In this document: positions 56,331-64,000 of the stretch, piece after piece
Layout of the letters: each line of letters opens with the position of its first letter
Numbering within the stretch: the stretch's first letter is position 1
Source of the DNA: Pseudomonas sp. GD04091
GTDB taxonomy: Bacteria; Pseudomonadota; Gammaproteobacteria; Pseudomonadales; Pseudomonadaceae
Reading direction: 5' to 3'
Length of the DNA stretch: 64,000 nucleotides
Assembly: GCF_029836165.1 (NCBI RefSeq)
Contig: NZ_JAOEBG010000006.1
Coordinates: forward strand, 62,001-126,000
Program-made: the position numbers and the translations under genes
Notes under the pieces: model-generated
Seen by the model: the letters and a program-made list of their open reading frames with translations, nothing else
What the model was told of the DNA's origin: nothing
Database searches by the model: none

Positions 56331-57641
56331 ATGCTCAAATGGTGTTCGCGTTCGATCTTCCTCCAGGTTGTGCTCGGCCTTGCCCTCGGCATCGTCTGCG
56401 GCTTGAGCTTCCCCGACCTTTCCCTGCAACTCAAACCCCTGGGTGACGGCTTCATCAAGCTGATCAAGATGCTCATCGGCCTGATCGTGTTCTGCGTGGT
56501 GGTCAGTGGCATCTCCGGCGCGGGCGACCTGAAGAAGGTCGGGCGCATCGGCCTGAAATCGGTGATCTACTTCGAAGTGCTGACCACCCTGGCCCTGGTG
56601 ATCGGCCTGGTGTTCGCCTTCACCAGCGGCATCGGCAGTGGCGCCAACATCCACCTCGACCAGCTGTCCAGCGCCGACGCCGGCGCCCTGGCCGAGCGTG
56701 GCCAGCACATCCACGGCACCACCACCTTCCTGATGGACCTGATCCCCACCTCGGTGGTCGGGGCCTTCGCCGACAACAACATCCTCCAGGTGCTGCTGTT
56801 CTCGGTGCTGTTCGGCAGCGCGTTGAACCTGGTCGGCGAATCGGCCTCGGGGATTTCCCGGCTGATCAACGAACTGAGCCACGTGATCTTCCGCATCATG
56901 GGCATGATCGTGCGCCTGGCGCCGATCGGCGTGTTCGGCGCCATCGCCTTCACCACCAGCAAATACGGCCTGAGCTCGCTGCAGCACCTGGGCGGTCTGG
57001 TGGCGCTGTTCTACCTGACCTGTGCCGGGTTCGTGCTGATCGTGCTCGGCACGGTGATGCGCCTGTCGGGCCTGAAGCTGCTGCCCTTCATCAAGTACCT
57101 GCGCGAAGAGCTGTCCATCGTCCTCGGCACCGCCTCCTCCGACGCCGTGCTGCCGCAGGTGATGCGCAAGCTCGAGCACCTCGGCATCGGCAGCTCCACC
57201 GTCGGCCTGGTGATCCCCACCGGCTACTCGTTCAACCTCGACGGCTTCTCCATCTACCTGACCCTGGCCATCGTCTTCATCGCCAACGCCACCGGCACGC
57301 CGCTGGCCATGAGCGACCTGCTGACCATCCTGCTGGTGTCGCTGGTGACCTCCAAGGGCGCCCACGGCATCCCGGGCTCGGCGCTGGTGATCCTGGCCGC
57401 TACACTCACCGCGGTCCCGGCGATCCCCGTGGTCGGCCTGGTGCTGGTGCTGGCCGTGGACTGGTTCATGGGCATCGGCCGGGCGCTGACCAACCTGATC
57501 GGCAACTGCGTGGCCACCGTGGCCATCGCCCGCTGGGAGAAAGACATCGACCTGGAGCGGGCCCACAACGTGCTGGCCAACAAACCCGGCTTCGCCCCGA
57601 TAACCCGCAAGCAGGGCCAGGCCCATCAACAGGAATTCTAA
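56331..57641 (+). CDS. dctA: C4-dicarboxylate/H+ (Na+) symporter, DAACS family
   Basis: A 436-residue membrane carrier of the dicarboxylate/amino acid:cation symporter family. Transport-core motifs are LGTASSDAVLPQVMRKLEHL (the serine-rich hairpin), PTGYSFNLDGFSIYLTLAIV, and SKGAHGIPGSALVILAATLT. DctA imports succinate, fumarate, malate and sometimes orotate. Other branches of the family carry glutamate or aspartate, so the substrate is not certain. ATG 56331 is used, though no clear ribosome site is seen. A GntR regulator gene starts 70 bp downstream and FadR-like operators precede it. Confidence 0.88.
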   Translation: MLKWCSRSIFLQVVLGLALGIVCGLSFPDLSLQLKPLGDGFIKLIKMLIGLIVFCVVVSGISGAGDLKKVGRIGLKSVIYFEVLTTLALVIGLVFAFTSGIGSGANIHLDQLSSADAGALAERGQHIHGTTTFLMDLIPTSVVGAFADNNILQVLLFSVLFGSALNLVGESASGISRLINELSHVIFRIMGMIVRLAPIGVFGAIAFTTSKYGLSSLQHLGGLVALFYLTCAGFVLIVLGTVMRLSGLKLLPFIKYLREELSIVLGTASSDAVLPQVMRKLEHLGIGSSTVGLVIPTGYSFNLDGFSIYLTLAIVFIANATGTPLAMSDLLTILLVSLVTSKGAHGIPGSALVILAATLTAVPAIPVVGLVLVLAVDWFMGIGRALTNLIGNCVATVAIARWEKDIDLERAHNVLANKPGFAPITRKQGQAHQQEF

Positions 57642-57711
57642 GCCTCAGGCCGCCGGCGCCCAGCGCCGGCCGGCCAAGGGCATGGATGCCGCGTCAACCA
57701 AGGAGCGAACC

Positions 57712-58416
57712 GTGATCAGCTCGTCTACCGTAGTCAATTCAGTGGTGGAGAAACTCCGCCAGGCCCTGGCCCGCGGCCAGTGGCGCAGCGGCGACATGCT
57801 GCCCGGCCAGCGCGAACTGGCCGAGCAGCTGGGCATCAGCCGCCCCAGCCTGCGCGAAGCGGTGACCGTGCTGGAGACCCTCGGCCTGGTGCGCTCGCTA
57901 CCCGGCAAGGGCGTGCTGGTGCTCGACATCGAGGCCGCCCAGGCCCAGGAACAGGCGCAGGAAACCGTGGCCCAGGCCAGCCTGGCCGACGTGCTCGAAC
58001 TGCGCTACACCCTCGAACCCTTCATCGCCGGCCTGGTGGCGCAATCGGCCGGCAGCCAGGACATCGGCCAGCTGCGCCTGACCCTGATGGACATGCGCGA
58101 AGCGCTGGAGGCCAGCGACAGCGAAGCCGGCTTCAACGCCTACATCGCCTTCCACGAAGCGCTGTTCGCGCTGACCACCAATCCGATCTTCCAGAGCGTG
58201 GTGCAGCAGACCGGCAATGCCCTCAAGCAGAGCGCCGAGATGCTGCGCAACTCCCCCGAACACCTGGCTGCGCGGCTGAGCGAAAACGAAGCGGTGGTGC
58301 GCGCCATTCGCGAGCGCAACAGCGCCCTGGCCAGCCTGCAGATGCGCCGGCACATCCTCGCCGAAGGCCAGCGCATGGGCATCGCCCTGAACATCCCCGA
58401 CCAGGTCCTTGAGTAA
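57712..58416 (+). CDS. GntR-family regulator (FadR/FCD subfamily)
   Basis: A 234-residue regulator: winged helix (about 5-70, with LAEQLGISRPSLREAVTVLE) and FCD domain (DVLELRYTLEPFIAGLVAQS, AFHEALFALTTNPIFQ). The start is set at GTG 57712, because AAGGAG precedes it by 6 nt, rather than ATG 57682, which has only a weak site. It probably controls the transporter gene upstream via the FadR-like sites at 56171 and 56247. Confidence 0.88.
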   Translation: MISSSTVVNSVVEKLRQALARGQWRSGDMLPGQRELAEQLGISRPSLREAVTVLETLGLVRSLPGKGVLVLDIEAAQAQEQAQETVAQASLADVLELRYTLEPFIAGLVAQSAGSQDIGQLRLTLMDMREALEASDSEAGFNAYIAFHEALFALTTNPIFQSVVQQTGNALKQSAEMLRNSPEHLAARLSENEAVVRAIRERNSALASLQMRRHILAEGQRMGIALNIPDQVLE

Positions 58417-58431
58417 ATAAGGAGAGCGACC

Positions 58432-59127
58432 ATGACCGCCTGCGCCCCAGCCGCCCCCCGCCTGCCAGCCCTGCTCGGCGCCGGCGAGACCCGCCTGTCG
58501 GCGGAGCAGATCTACCCCCGGCTGTTCGACGCCATCCTCGAACAGCGCCTGCCACCCGGCAGCGCCCTGCCCGAGCAGGCGCTGGGCAACGCCTTCGGCG
58601 TGAGCCGCACGGTGATCCGCCGGGTGCTCGGACGCCTGTCCGACCAGCAGGTGGTGGTGCAGCGCCCCAGCCACACCGCGCACCTGGCCGCCCCCGACCC
58701 GCAGCAGGCGCGCCAGGTGCTCAGCGCCCGGCGCCTGGCCGAGACCACGCTGATCGGCCTGGCCACCCAGCGCGCGCGCCCGGCGCAGATCCGCCAGCTG
58801 CGCCAGCTGGTCGAGCGCGAGCGCCAGCACCATGAACGTGGCGAGCGCTGCACGGCGATCCGCCTGGGCGGCGAGTTCCACATGAAACTGGCGCAGATGG
58901 CCGCCAATGCACCGCTGGCGCGCTTTCTCGACGGCCTGGTGCCGATGACCTCGCTGATCATCGCCCGCTACGAATCACCCTGCTGCGAGCACTGCGCATG
59001 GGAAGAACACGCGGCGATCATCGATGCCGTGGAGCGCGGCGATGGTGCCGCGGCCCTGGCGCTGATGCACGAGCACCTGGACCGCCTGGAAGCCAAGCTC
59101 GACCTGGATCAGACCGGCTGCGCGTAA
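58432..59127 (+). CDS. GntR-family regulator, second (FCD subfamily)
   Basis: A 231-residue protein, with DNA-binding helix LGNAFGVSRTVIRRVLGRLS and FCD domain ARRLAETTLIGLATQRARPA, ending LMHEHLDRLEAKLDLDQTG. It begins 15 bp after the first GntR gene, with AAGGAGAGCGACC before the ATG. Two FCD regulators in tandem are uncommon; this one may serve a distinct target. Its last 19 bp overlap the convergent GlxA-type gene. Confidence 0.87.
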   Translation: MTACAPAAPRLPALLGAGETRLSAEQIYPRLFDAILEQRLPPGSALPEQALGNAFGVSRTVIRRVLGRLSDQQVVVQRPSHTAHLAAPDPQQARQVLSARRLAETTLIGLATQRARPAQIRQLRQLVERERQHHERGERCTAIRLGGEFHMKLAQMAANAPLARFLDGLVPMTSLIIARYESPCCEHCAWEEHAAIIDAVERGDGAAALALMHEHLDRLEAKLDLDQTGCA

Positions 59128-60071
59128 CGCTTGCGGTACTCGACGGGGGTCACCCCGACGTGCCGCACGAACGCCCGGCGCAGGGTATCGGCGTTGGCGA
59201 AGCCGCACAGCGCCGCCACCTGCTTGGGCGCTTCCAGCCCACCCTCCAGACGCTCGCGGGCGGCATTGACCCGCGCCAGTTCGACCCAGGCCGCGGGGGT
59301 CATGCCGACATCGGCCTGGAACAGCCGGGCGAAATGCCGAGGGCTCAGACCGACCCGCGCCGCCAGCCGGGCGACGCCGTGGTCCTGCGCCGGATGAGCC
59401 GCCACGTAGCGCTGCACGCCCTGCAGCGCCGAGCGCCCCAGCGCTGACGACGCGCCCTGGCGACTGAACTGCAGCTGGCCGCCCGGGCGCTTGAAGTACA
59501 TCACCAACTGGCTCGCCACCCGCTTGGCGATGTCCCGGCCCAGGTCTTCCTCCACCAGCGCCAGCGCCAGGTCCAGCCCGGCGGTCACGCCTGCGGCGGT
59601 GCGCACCTTGCCGTCGTGCACCTGGATCGCGTCGGCCTCCACCGTGACCTGCGGGTAGCGCTGCGCCAGCGCCTCGGCCACCGCCCAGTGGGTGGTGATG
59701 CGGCGCTCGTCGAGCAGCCCGGCGGCAGCCAGGGCGAAGGCGCCGGTACATACCGAGCCATAGCGGCGACTCAGGGCGGCCCGCCGCCGCAACCAGTCGA
59801 GGATGCCACTGCGCAGATGCAACTCGGCGGCCTGTGGCGTGCCGGCGATCAACAAGGTGTCGAAGGGTTCGAGTTCCTCACCGATCCAGCCATCCGGGAG
59901 CAGTTTCGCCCCCGACGAGCTGACCAGCGGCCCGGGCTCGCAGGCCAGCAACAGCAGGCGATAGGCTGGGTGCCCGGCCTGGCGGTTGGCCTCGGCGAAG
60001 ACGTCGAGCGGGCCGCAGGCGTCCAGCAGCTGGACACCGGGCATGGCGAGGATGGCAAGGGTGATGGGCAT
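59109..60071 (-). CDS. GlxA-type transcriptional regulator (DJ-1/PfpI + AraC)
   Basis: A 320-residue two-domain activator: an N-terminal DJ-1/PfpI-like class I glutaminase fold (about 1-185, with the elbow GSVCTGAFALAAAGLLD) and a C-terminal AraC helix-turn-helix pair (about 215-315: ARLAARVGLSPRHFARLFQA and GFANADTLRRAFVRHVGVTP). Members such as GbdR and ArgR regulate amine and amino-acid breakdown in Pseudomonas. It is divergent from the HD hydrolase gene (137 bp apart), which it likely controls. Confidence 0.9.
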   Translation of the reverse strand: MPITLAILAMPGVQLLDACGPLDVFAEANRQAGHPAYRLLLLACEPGPLVSSSGAKLLPDGWIGEELEPFDTLLIAGTPQAAELHLRSGILDWLRRRAALSRRYGSVCTGAFALAAAGLLDERRITTHWAVAEALAQRYPQVTVEADAIQVHDGKVRTAAGVTAGLDLALALVEEDLGRDIAKRVASQLVMYFKRPGGQLQFSRQGASSALGRSALQGVQRYVAAHPAQDHGVARLAARVGLSPRHFARLFQADVGMTPAAWVELARVNAARERLEGGLEAPKQVAALCGFANADTLRRAFVRHVGVTPVEYRKRYAQPV

Positions 60072-60208
60072 GGGTTCGGTCTCGATGACGATACACAGGG
60101 ACGGCGTCCTTGCCTGGCGGACAATGGCAGCATTTGGCGTATTACGTCAATTGAGGACAAAAATCGCCCCCCGCACACTGGACACCTCACCTACCGAGGA
60201 ACGCCACC

Positions 60209-60850
60209 ATGTCCACCGCCATCGCCGGCATCCACATCCCCGACAGCGCCATGGCCCGGGAAATCACCGAGCTGGTGCGCGACACCGCCTCGCCCCTGCT
60301 GTTCCACCACTCCAGCCGCGTGTACTACTTCGCCGCCCTCGCCGGTCGCCGCCTGGGCCTGAAGTTCGACAGCGAACTGCTCTATTGCGGCTGCATGTTC
60401 CACGACATGGGCCTGACCCAGGCGCACAGCAGCGATTGCTGCCGCTTCGAGGTCGACGGCGCCAATGCCGCCCGCGACTTCCTCCAGCGCCACCGCATCG
60501 CCGAACGCGATGTCGAGCGGGTCTGGACCGCCATCGCCCTGCACACCACCCCGGGCATCCCCGAGCACATGCACCCGCTGATCGCGCTGGTCACCGCCGG
60601 GGTCGAGACCGATGTGCTCGGCCTGCACCACGAACATTTGCCCGCCGGGGAGCGCGATGCCGTGGTGCAGGCCCATCCCCGTGGCGAGCGCTTCAAGGAA
60701 GCGATCATCCAGGCGTTCTACGATGGCATCCGGCACAAGCCGCAGACCACCTTCGGCAACGTCAAGGCCGATGTCATCGCCGACAAGGAAACCGCGTTCC
60801 GCCCCGGCAATTTCTGCAGCATCATCCGCCAGTCGGGCTGGCCGAGCTGA
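60209..60850 (+). CDS. HD-domain hydrolase (cyanamide-hydratase-like)
   Basis: A 213-residue metal-dependent HD-superfamily protein. The ligands are visible as LLFHHSSRVYYFAALAG (His), CGCMFHDMGLTQAH (His-Asp) and AIALHTTPGIPE (His). The RFEVDGANAARDFL segment resembles the fungal cyanamide hydratase branch rather than dGTPase or ppGpp enzymes. The exact substrate is unknown. A GAGGAACGCCACC-type site precedes ATG 60209. Its end overlaps the convergent isochorismatase-fold gene by 29 bp. Confidence 0.82.
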   Translation: MSTAIAGIHIPDSAMAREITELVRDTASPLLFHHSSRVYYFAALAGRRLGLKFDSELLYCGCMFHDMGLTQAHSSDCCRFEVDGANAARDFLQRHRIAERDVERVWTAIALHTTPGIPEHMHPLIALVTAGVETDVLGLHHEHLPAGERDAVVQAHPRGERFKEAIIQAFYDGIRHKPQTTFGNVKADVIADKETAFRPGNFCSIIRQSGWPS

Positions 60851-61403
60851 ACACCACCGCGTCGACACCCGGCAGGATCCGCACCTCATCGCCCAGCGAC
60901 CACTCCGCCGCCCGCGCCGCCAGGGCGGCGGGCACGCCTGGCGACCCGCCCGGCCCCGGCGGCACGTCATAGGTGGCATGGGCATCGTGGGGCAACAGCA
61001 CCTCGAAGCCCCGTTGCAGGGCGGCGCGGGCGGTGGCGGCCAGACACATCTGCGAGAGCAGGCCGCACAGGGCCAGGCGCCGCACGCCCAGTGCCTGCAG
61101 CAGCGCTTGCAGCCCGGTCTCGACGAAGCCGTCGTCCTCGCTCTTGAACAGCACGTGCTCGCCAGGCGCCGCCGGGAAATACAGCGGCCAGCCAGCCGTG
61201 TGCGGGGCGTCCGGGCTGCCGGGCGCACCGTCGTTCTGCAGGAAGATCACCGCCACCCCGGCCCGCCGCGCCCGCGCCAACAGCCGGGCGATGCTCACCT
61301 GCAGGGCGAGATGCGCCGGCACCGCATCGGCGCCCTGCATGAACGCGCATTGCACATCCACCAACAGCAAGGCGTCGGCCTGAGGGACGGGGTCGAGGGT
61401 CAT
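60822..61403 (-). CDS. Cysteine hydrolase, isochorismatase fold
   Basis: A 193-residue Rossmann-like hydrolase. The catalytic triad is readable: aspartate in ALLLVDVQCAFM, lysine in HVLFKSEDDGF, and cysteine in LCGLLSQMCLAATAR. Such enzymes act on nicotinamide, N-carbamoylsarcosine, biuret, ureidoacrylate or isochorismate, and the sequence does not decide. ATG 61403 has GGAG 6 nt before it; the longer frame to 61472 is not used. It overlaps the HD gene end-to-end. Confidence 0.85.
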   Translation of the reverse strand: MTLDPVPQADALLLVDVQCAFMQGADAVPAHLALQVSIARLLARARRAGVAVIFLQNDGAPGSPDAPHTAGWPLYFPAAPGEHVLFKSEDDGFVETGLQALLQALGVRRLALCGLLSQMCLAATARAALQRGFEVLLPHDAHATYDVPPGPGGSPGVPAALAARAAEWSLGDEVRILPGVDAVVFSSASPTGG

Positions 61404-61507
61404 CGCGTGCTCCGGCGTGCGCAGTGAACGGAACGCCGAGCATAGCGCAGCCGTCGGAGCGTGCCGTACCATGCCCGCCGATTCATCACGATGCCCTGGA
61501 GGCCAAC

Positions 61508-61951
61508 ATGAAACACAGCATCGCGCCGGTGGGCGCGGAACATTTCGATCGGCTTGCCGATCTGTGGGAAGCCTCGGTGCGGGCCACCCACGACTTTTTG
61601 CCCGACGGCTACATCGAGCGCCTGCGCCCGTTGGTCCGCGAACAGTATCTGGGCTTCGTCCAGCTGCGCGCCTGGCGGGACGCCGACGGCCAGATCCAAG
61701 GGTTTGCCGGGGCGCACGAGGGCAAGCTGGAAATGCTGTTCGTCGACCCGGCCTGCCGCGGCCAGGGTATCGGCAAGGCGCTGCTGGCCGAGGTGGTCGA
61801 GCAGTTGGGCGTGCGCGAGGTCGACGTCAATGAGCAGAACCCGCAGGCGGTGGGGTTCTACCTCAAGCACGGGTTCGTCCAGGTCGGGCGGTCCGAGGTG
61901 GATGGGCAGGGCGATCCGTATCCGTTGCTGCACCTCAAGCGAGAGGGCTGA
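61508..61951 (+). CDS. GNAT-family N-acetyltransferase
   Basis: A 147-residue acetyltransferase with acetyl-CoA loop VDPACRGQGIGKALLAEVVE and final strands VDVNEQNPQAVGFYLKHGFV. The acceptor is unknown; the form resembles YjaB/PhnO-type members. ATG 61508 has TGGAGGCC upstream. Monocistronic, followed by a REP pair. Confidence 0.87.
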   Translation: MKHSIAPVGAEHFDRLADLWEASVRATHDFLPDGYIERLRPLVREQYLGFVQLRAWRDADGQIQGFAGAHEGKLEMLFVDPACRGQGIGKALLAEVVEQLGVREVDVNEQNPQAVGFYLKHGFVQVGRSEVDGQGDPYPLLHLKREG

Positions 61952-61994
61952 ACAATGTCATTCAAGCCTGCAAAAGGGGCCGCTCTGCGGCCCA

Positions 61995-62062
61995 TCGCGG
62001 GCAAGCCCGCTCCCACAGGGACTGCGACTGTACGGCCCCTGTGGGAGCGGGCTTGCCCGCGA
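61995..62062. repeat. Inverted REP pair, GCGGGC-type (26-bp perfect arms)
   Basis: Arms 61995-62020 and 62037-62062 are exact reverse complements (TCGCGGGCAAGCCCGCTCCC...), 16-nt spacer. Same subtype as at 9504. Confidence 0.92.
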
Positions 62063-62127
62063 AAAGGCAGTCAGGACGAACCTATACTCCAATAGACATT
62101 CCAGCCTCTTTCAAGGAGGCACCTCGC

Positions 62128-63114
62128 GTGAAATCCCTTTTTGTGATTTTCCCGCTCTGCCTCCTGCTGGCCCTCGCCGGCTGCGCCGGCAAACGTCCCC
62201 CGCCCCCGCCGCAAAACCTCCCGCCCGCCGTCTGGCAACGCATCGACCGGGAGATTCTCGACGCCTCCGTGGCCGCCGCAGGTTCGGCCAACGACTATGC
62301 CCGTCGCTCCATGCGCGTGTGGAAGGAGCAGGTGCAGCAACGCACCGAGAACAACTTCATCCCCTGGTTCACCGGCTACTGGACCCAGCAATGGCTCACG
62401 CTCAAGGTGGCCTGGTACAAGATGAACAGCGGCAACGGCAGCGAGACGCCGGAAAAGCGCCTGGGCCTGTACCTGCAAGAGCAGTACCACGAACGGGTCA
62501 TCGAGCCGGTGGCCGAGCAGATCGACCCCGAGGGCATCCGCGACCGCGCCAGCGAGCTGTACCTGCAGCTGCTCGCCCAGCAACTGCCGGCGATCATCCA
62601 GCGCTACAACGCCCCGCCCGAGCAGTTCAGCCAGCGCCTGAACCGCATCCCGGTCATCGCCCTGGGGCCACCGGATGCGCGCAACGCCTCGCTCTACCTG
62701 CTGCTGCGGGCCAAGTCGCTCGACCAGCAGCCGGCCTGGCAGTCGCTGCGCGAACACCTGCACCAGCAAGCCAAGGCCCCCGGCCAGACCGAGGCGGGGC
62801 TGTCGTCGGTGGCCACCCAGGCCAGCGAGAAGCTCGGTGCCAGCCTGGCACCACGCGGCGCGGCCAGCGCTATCGCCGCGGCGGTGGGCAAGGCAGCCGG
62901 GGCGATGATCTCGGTGGCGGTGACCGGCTACGGCATGATCACCCACGACCGTGAACAGCCGCAGATGGTCGAGCAGCTGCGGGTGATCCTCAATGTCGCG
63001 CTGAACCAGGAATGGCAGGAACTGATGGAGAACCGCCAGAGCGGGGCCATGTCCGGGGTGTACTACCTGTCGGGGCAGGTGGAGGACAGTTTGCTGGGCT
63101 ATCGGGCGCCGTGA
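62128..63114 (+). CDS. Putative lipoprotein of unknown function
   Basis: A 328-residue exported protein. The GTG at 62128 has a strong AAGGAGG 8 nt upstream, while the frame opening at 62041 runs through the REP element. The signal peptide ends in the lipobox LAGC (Cys18), followed by a proline-rich linker KRPPPPPQNLPPAVW. The mature part is mostly helical, with a conserved-looking NNFIPWFTGYWTQQWLTLKV and an alanine/glycine-rich segment (about 250-275, SAIAAAVGKAAGAMISVAVT) that could insert in a membrane. I do not recognise the family. Confidence 0.8.
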   Translation: MKSLFVIFPLCLLLALAGCAGKRPPPPPQNLPPAVWQRIDREILDASVAAAGSANDYARRSMRVWKEQVQQRTENNFIPWFTGYWTQQWLTLKVAWYKMNSGNGSETPEKRLGLYLQEQYHERVIEPVAEQIDPEGIRDRASELYLQLLAQQLPAIIQRYNAPPEQFSQRLNRIPVIALGPPDARNASLYLLLRAKSLDQQPAWQSLREHLHQQAKAPGQTEAGLSSVATQASEKLGASLAPRGAASAIAAAVGKAAGAMISVAVTGYGMITHDREQPQMVEQLRVILNVALNQEWQELMENRQSGAMSGVYYLSGQVEDSLLGYRAP

Positions 63115-63144
63115 TCTGCAGGCAACGCGCTCCTACAACAGAAC

Positions 63145-63573
63145 TCAGGCTGGCGCCAACGCCGAGGTAGGCAAGCCGAAAATCCGGTCGAACGCCCAGT
63201 TGTAGATGAACGTGTAGCACGGCACCAGGAGGATGAACGCCAGGTCCACCACGAACGCCTCCAGCAGGGTCATGTCCAGCCACCAGGCGATCAGCGGGAT
63301 CAGGTACACCACCAGGGTCAGCTGAAAGCCGATGGCATGCGCCACCCGCCGCCCGACACTGCGCCCGCGCCTGGCCTGGCGGCTCTCCCACCACTCGAAC
63401 AGGCTGTTGTAGATGAGGTTCCAGACCATGGCGATGGTGGTGATCATCACCGCCAGCGGGCCGGTGTGCGAGGCCTGGGTATTGGACAGATAGGCCAGGC
63501 CCAGCGTCGACATGCACAGGCCGATCAGTTCATAGAAGGTCACGTAGACCAGTTTGCGTTTGAGTCCTTGCAC
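63145..63573 (-). CDS. PACE-family efflux transporter (AceI-like)
   Basis: A 142-residue inner-membrane protein made of two bacterial transmembrane pairs. It has the PACE hallmarks: glutamate in YVTFYELIGL, the MVWNLIYNSLFEWWE motif, AHAIGFQLTLVVYLIPLIAW and YTFIYNWAFDRIFGLP. PACE pumps such as AceI export chlorhexidine and other biocides. The start is placed at GTG 63573 (VQGLKRKLVYV); ATG 63618 is a longer option. It is divergent from a LysR gene, which probably regulates it. Confidence 0.88.
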   Translation of the reverse strand: MQGLKRKLVYVTFYELIGLCMSTLGLAYLSNTQASHTGPLAVMITTIAMVWNLIYNSLFEWWESRQARRGRSVGRRVAHAIGFQLTLVVYLIPLIAWWLDMTLLEAFVVDLAFILLVPCYTFIYNWAFDRIFGLPTSALAPA

Positions 63574-63674
63574 CGGCTTTACCTTGTTGCGGGTTTCACG
63601 AAGGCGGCAAGAATGCATCAACAAACTTGACAGAAAAAGTCGGCAGCTTTCAGATTCAGTGAAAGGAGACTGCC

Positions 63675-64000
63675 ATGAACTTTTCCAGCGACACCATCCT
63701 GCTGTTCCTCGCCGTGCTCGACCGCGGCTCGTTTTCCGCTGCCGCCCGGGCTTTGGGGCGAGTGCCTTCGGCGGTCAGCATGGCCATCGGCAACCTTGAG
63801 GCCGAGCTGGGCTATCCGCTGTTCGAACGGGGCGCGCGCGAGGCGCGGCCCACCGCCCAGGCCCAGGCCCTGGAGCCCCATGCGCGGCTGATCGCCGAGC
63901 AGCTGGGATTGCTGGAGGTGCACGCGCTGGAATTGTCGCGCGGCCTGGAAAGCAGCCTGGCGATCGCCGTGGTCCCCGATATCGACCAGCGCCCGCTGCT
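63675..64000 (+). CDS. LysR-family regulator, N-terminal 108 residues (cut by window edge)
   Basis: Begins MNFSSDTILLFLAVLDRGSF with a GAAAGGAGAC site. The helix-turn-helix SAAARALGRVPSAVSMAIGN is typical of LysR, and the start of the effector domain is visible. The rest lies beyond base 64000. It is divergent from the PACE pump gene with a 101-bp gap. Confidence 0.9.
   Translation, partial: MNFSSDTILLFLAVLDRGSFSAAARALGRVPSAVSMAIGNLEAELGYPLFERGAREARPTAQAQALEPHARLIAEQLGLLEVHALELSRGLESSLAIAVVPDIDQRPL

Overview
This window is a high-GC bacterial chromosome segment from the genus Pseudomonas, most likely the P. putida group. The evidence is the gene order tig-clpP-clpX-lon-hupB-ppiD, the OprI lipoprotein, the methylcitrate cluster with AcnD, the Aer-like receptor paired with a PAS-GGDEF-EAL protein, and several copies of paired Pseudomonas-type REP palindromes. 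I see no plasmid, prophage, insertion sequence, CRISPR array or rRNA. The left edge cuts acnD and the right edge cuts a LysR regulator.

Layout. (1) 1-4.8 kb: propionate/2-methylcitrate operon on the minus strand, GntR regulator-prpB-prpC-acnD (cut), with a promoter and GTCGAC-centred operator candidates. (2) 4.8-7.9 kb: a plus-strand cassette of a secreted retropepsin-like protein, a membrane protein with an inactive transglutaminase-like domain, and a RimK-like ATP-grasp ligase. It is conserved in proteobacteria but its product is poorly understood. (3) 8-14.7 kb: pabB, cysH, cysB, a universal stress protein, a PanE-like reductase and a DAHP synthase. (4) 14.7-30.3 kb: oprI facing an L,D-transpeptidase, tesA with a divergent YbbA/YbbP-type ABC system, greB, a DoxX protein, a lytic transglycosylase fused to a solute-binding domain, tatD, a chemoreceptor, a thioesterase, a CHAD protein, a lipoprotein and a patatin. 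(5) 30.4-40.1 kb: the protein-quality-control block ppiD, hupB, lon (with a sigma-32-like promoter), clpX, clpP and tig, then a four-tRNA operon (Arg, His, Leu, His) with its own strong promoter. (6) 40.3-47.3 kb: folD, then ctlX-ocd-ABC transporter-Lrp regulator, which reads as a complete citrulline to ornithine to proline uptake and catabolism module. (7) 47.4-52.3 kb: a 1613-residue protein with leucine-rich repeats and an IpaH/SspH-type (NEL) ubiquitin-ligase domain, with no secretion system nearby. (8) 52.3-56.1 kb: the Aer-like/PAS-GGDEF-EAL pair and an XRE regulator. (9) 56.3-64 kb: DctA-type transporter with FadR-like operators and two GntR regulators, a GlxA-type regulator, an HD hydrolase, an isochorismatase-fold hydrolase, an acetyltransferase, a lipoprotein, and a PACE efflux pump divergent from a LysR regulator.

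Start codons were chosen by ribosome-binding site and family length, so several genes begin downstream of the longest possible ORF. All function calls come from reading motifs by eye. No database search was run.
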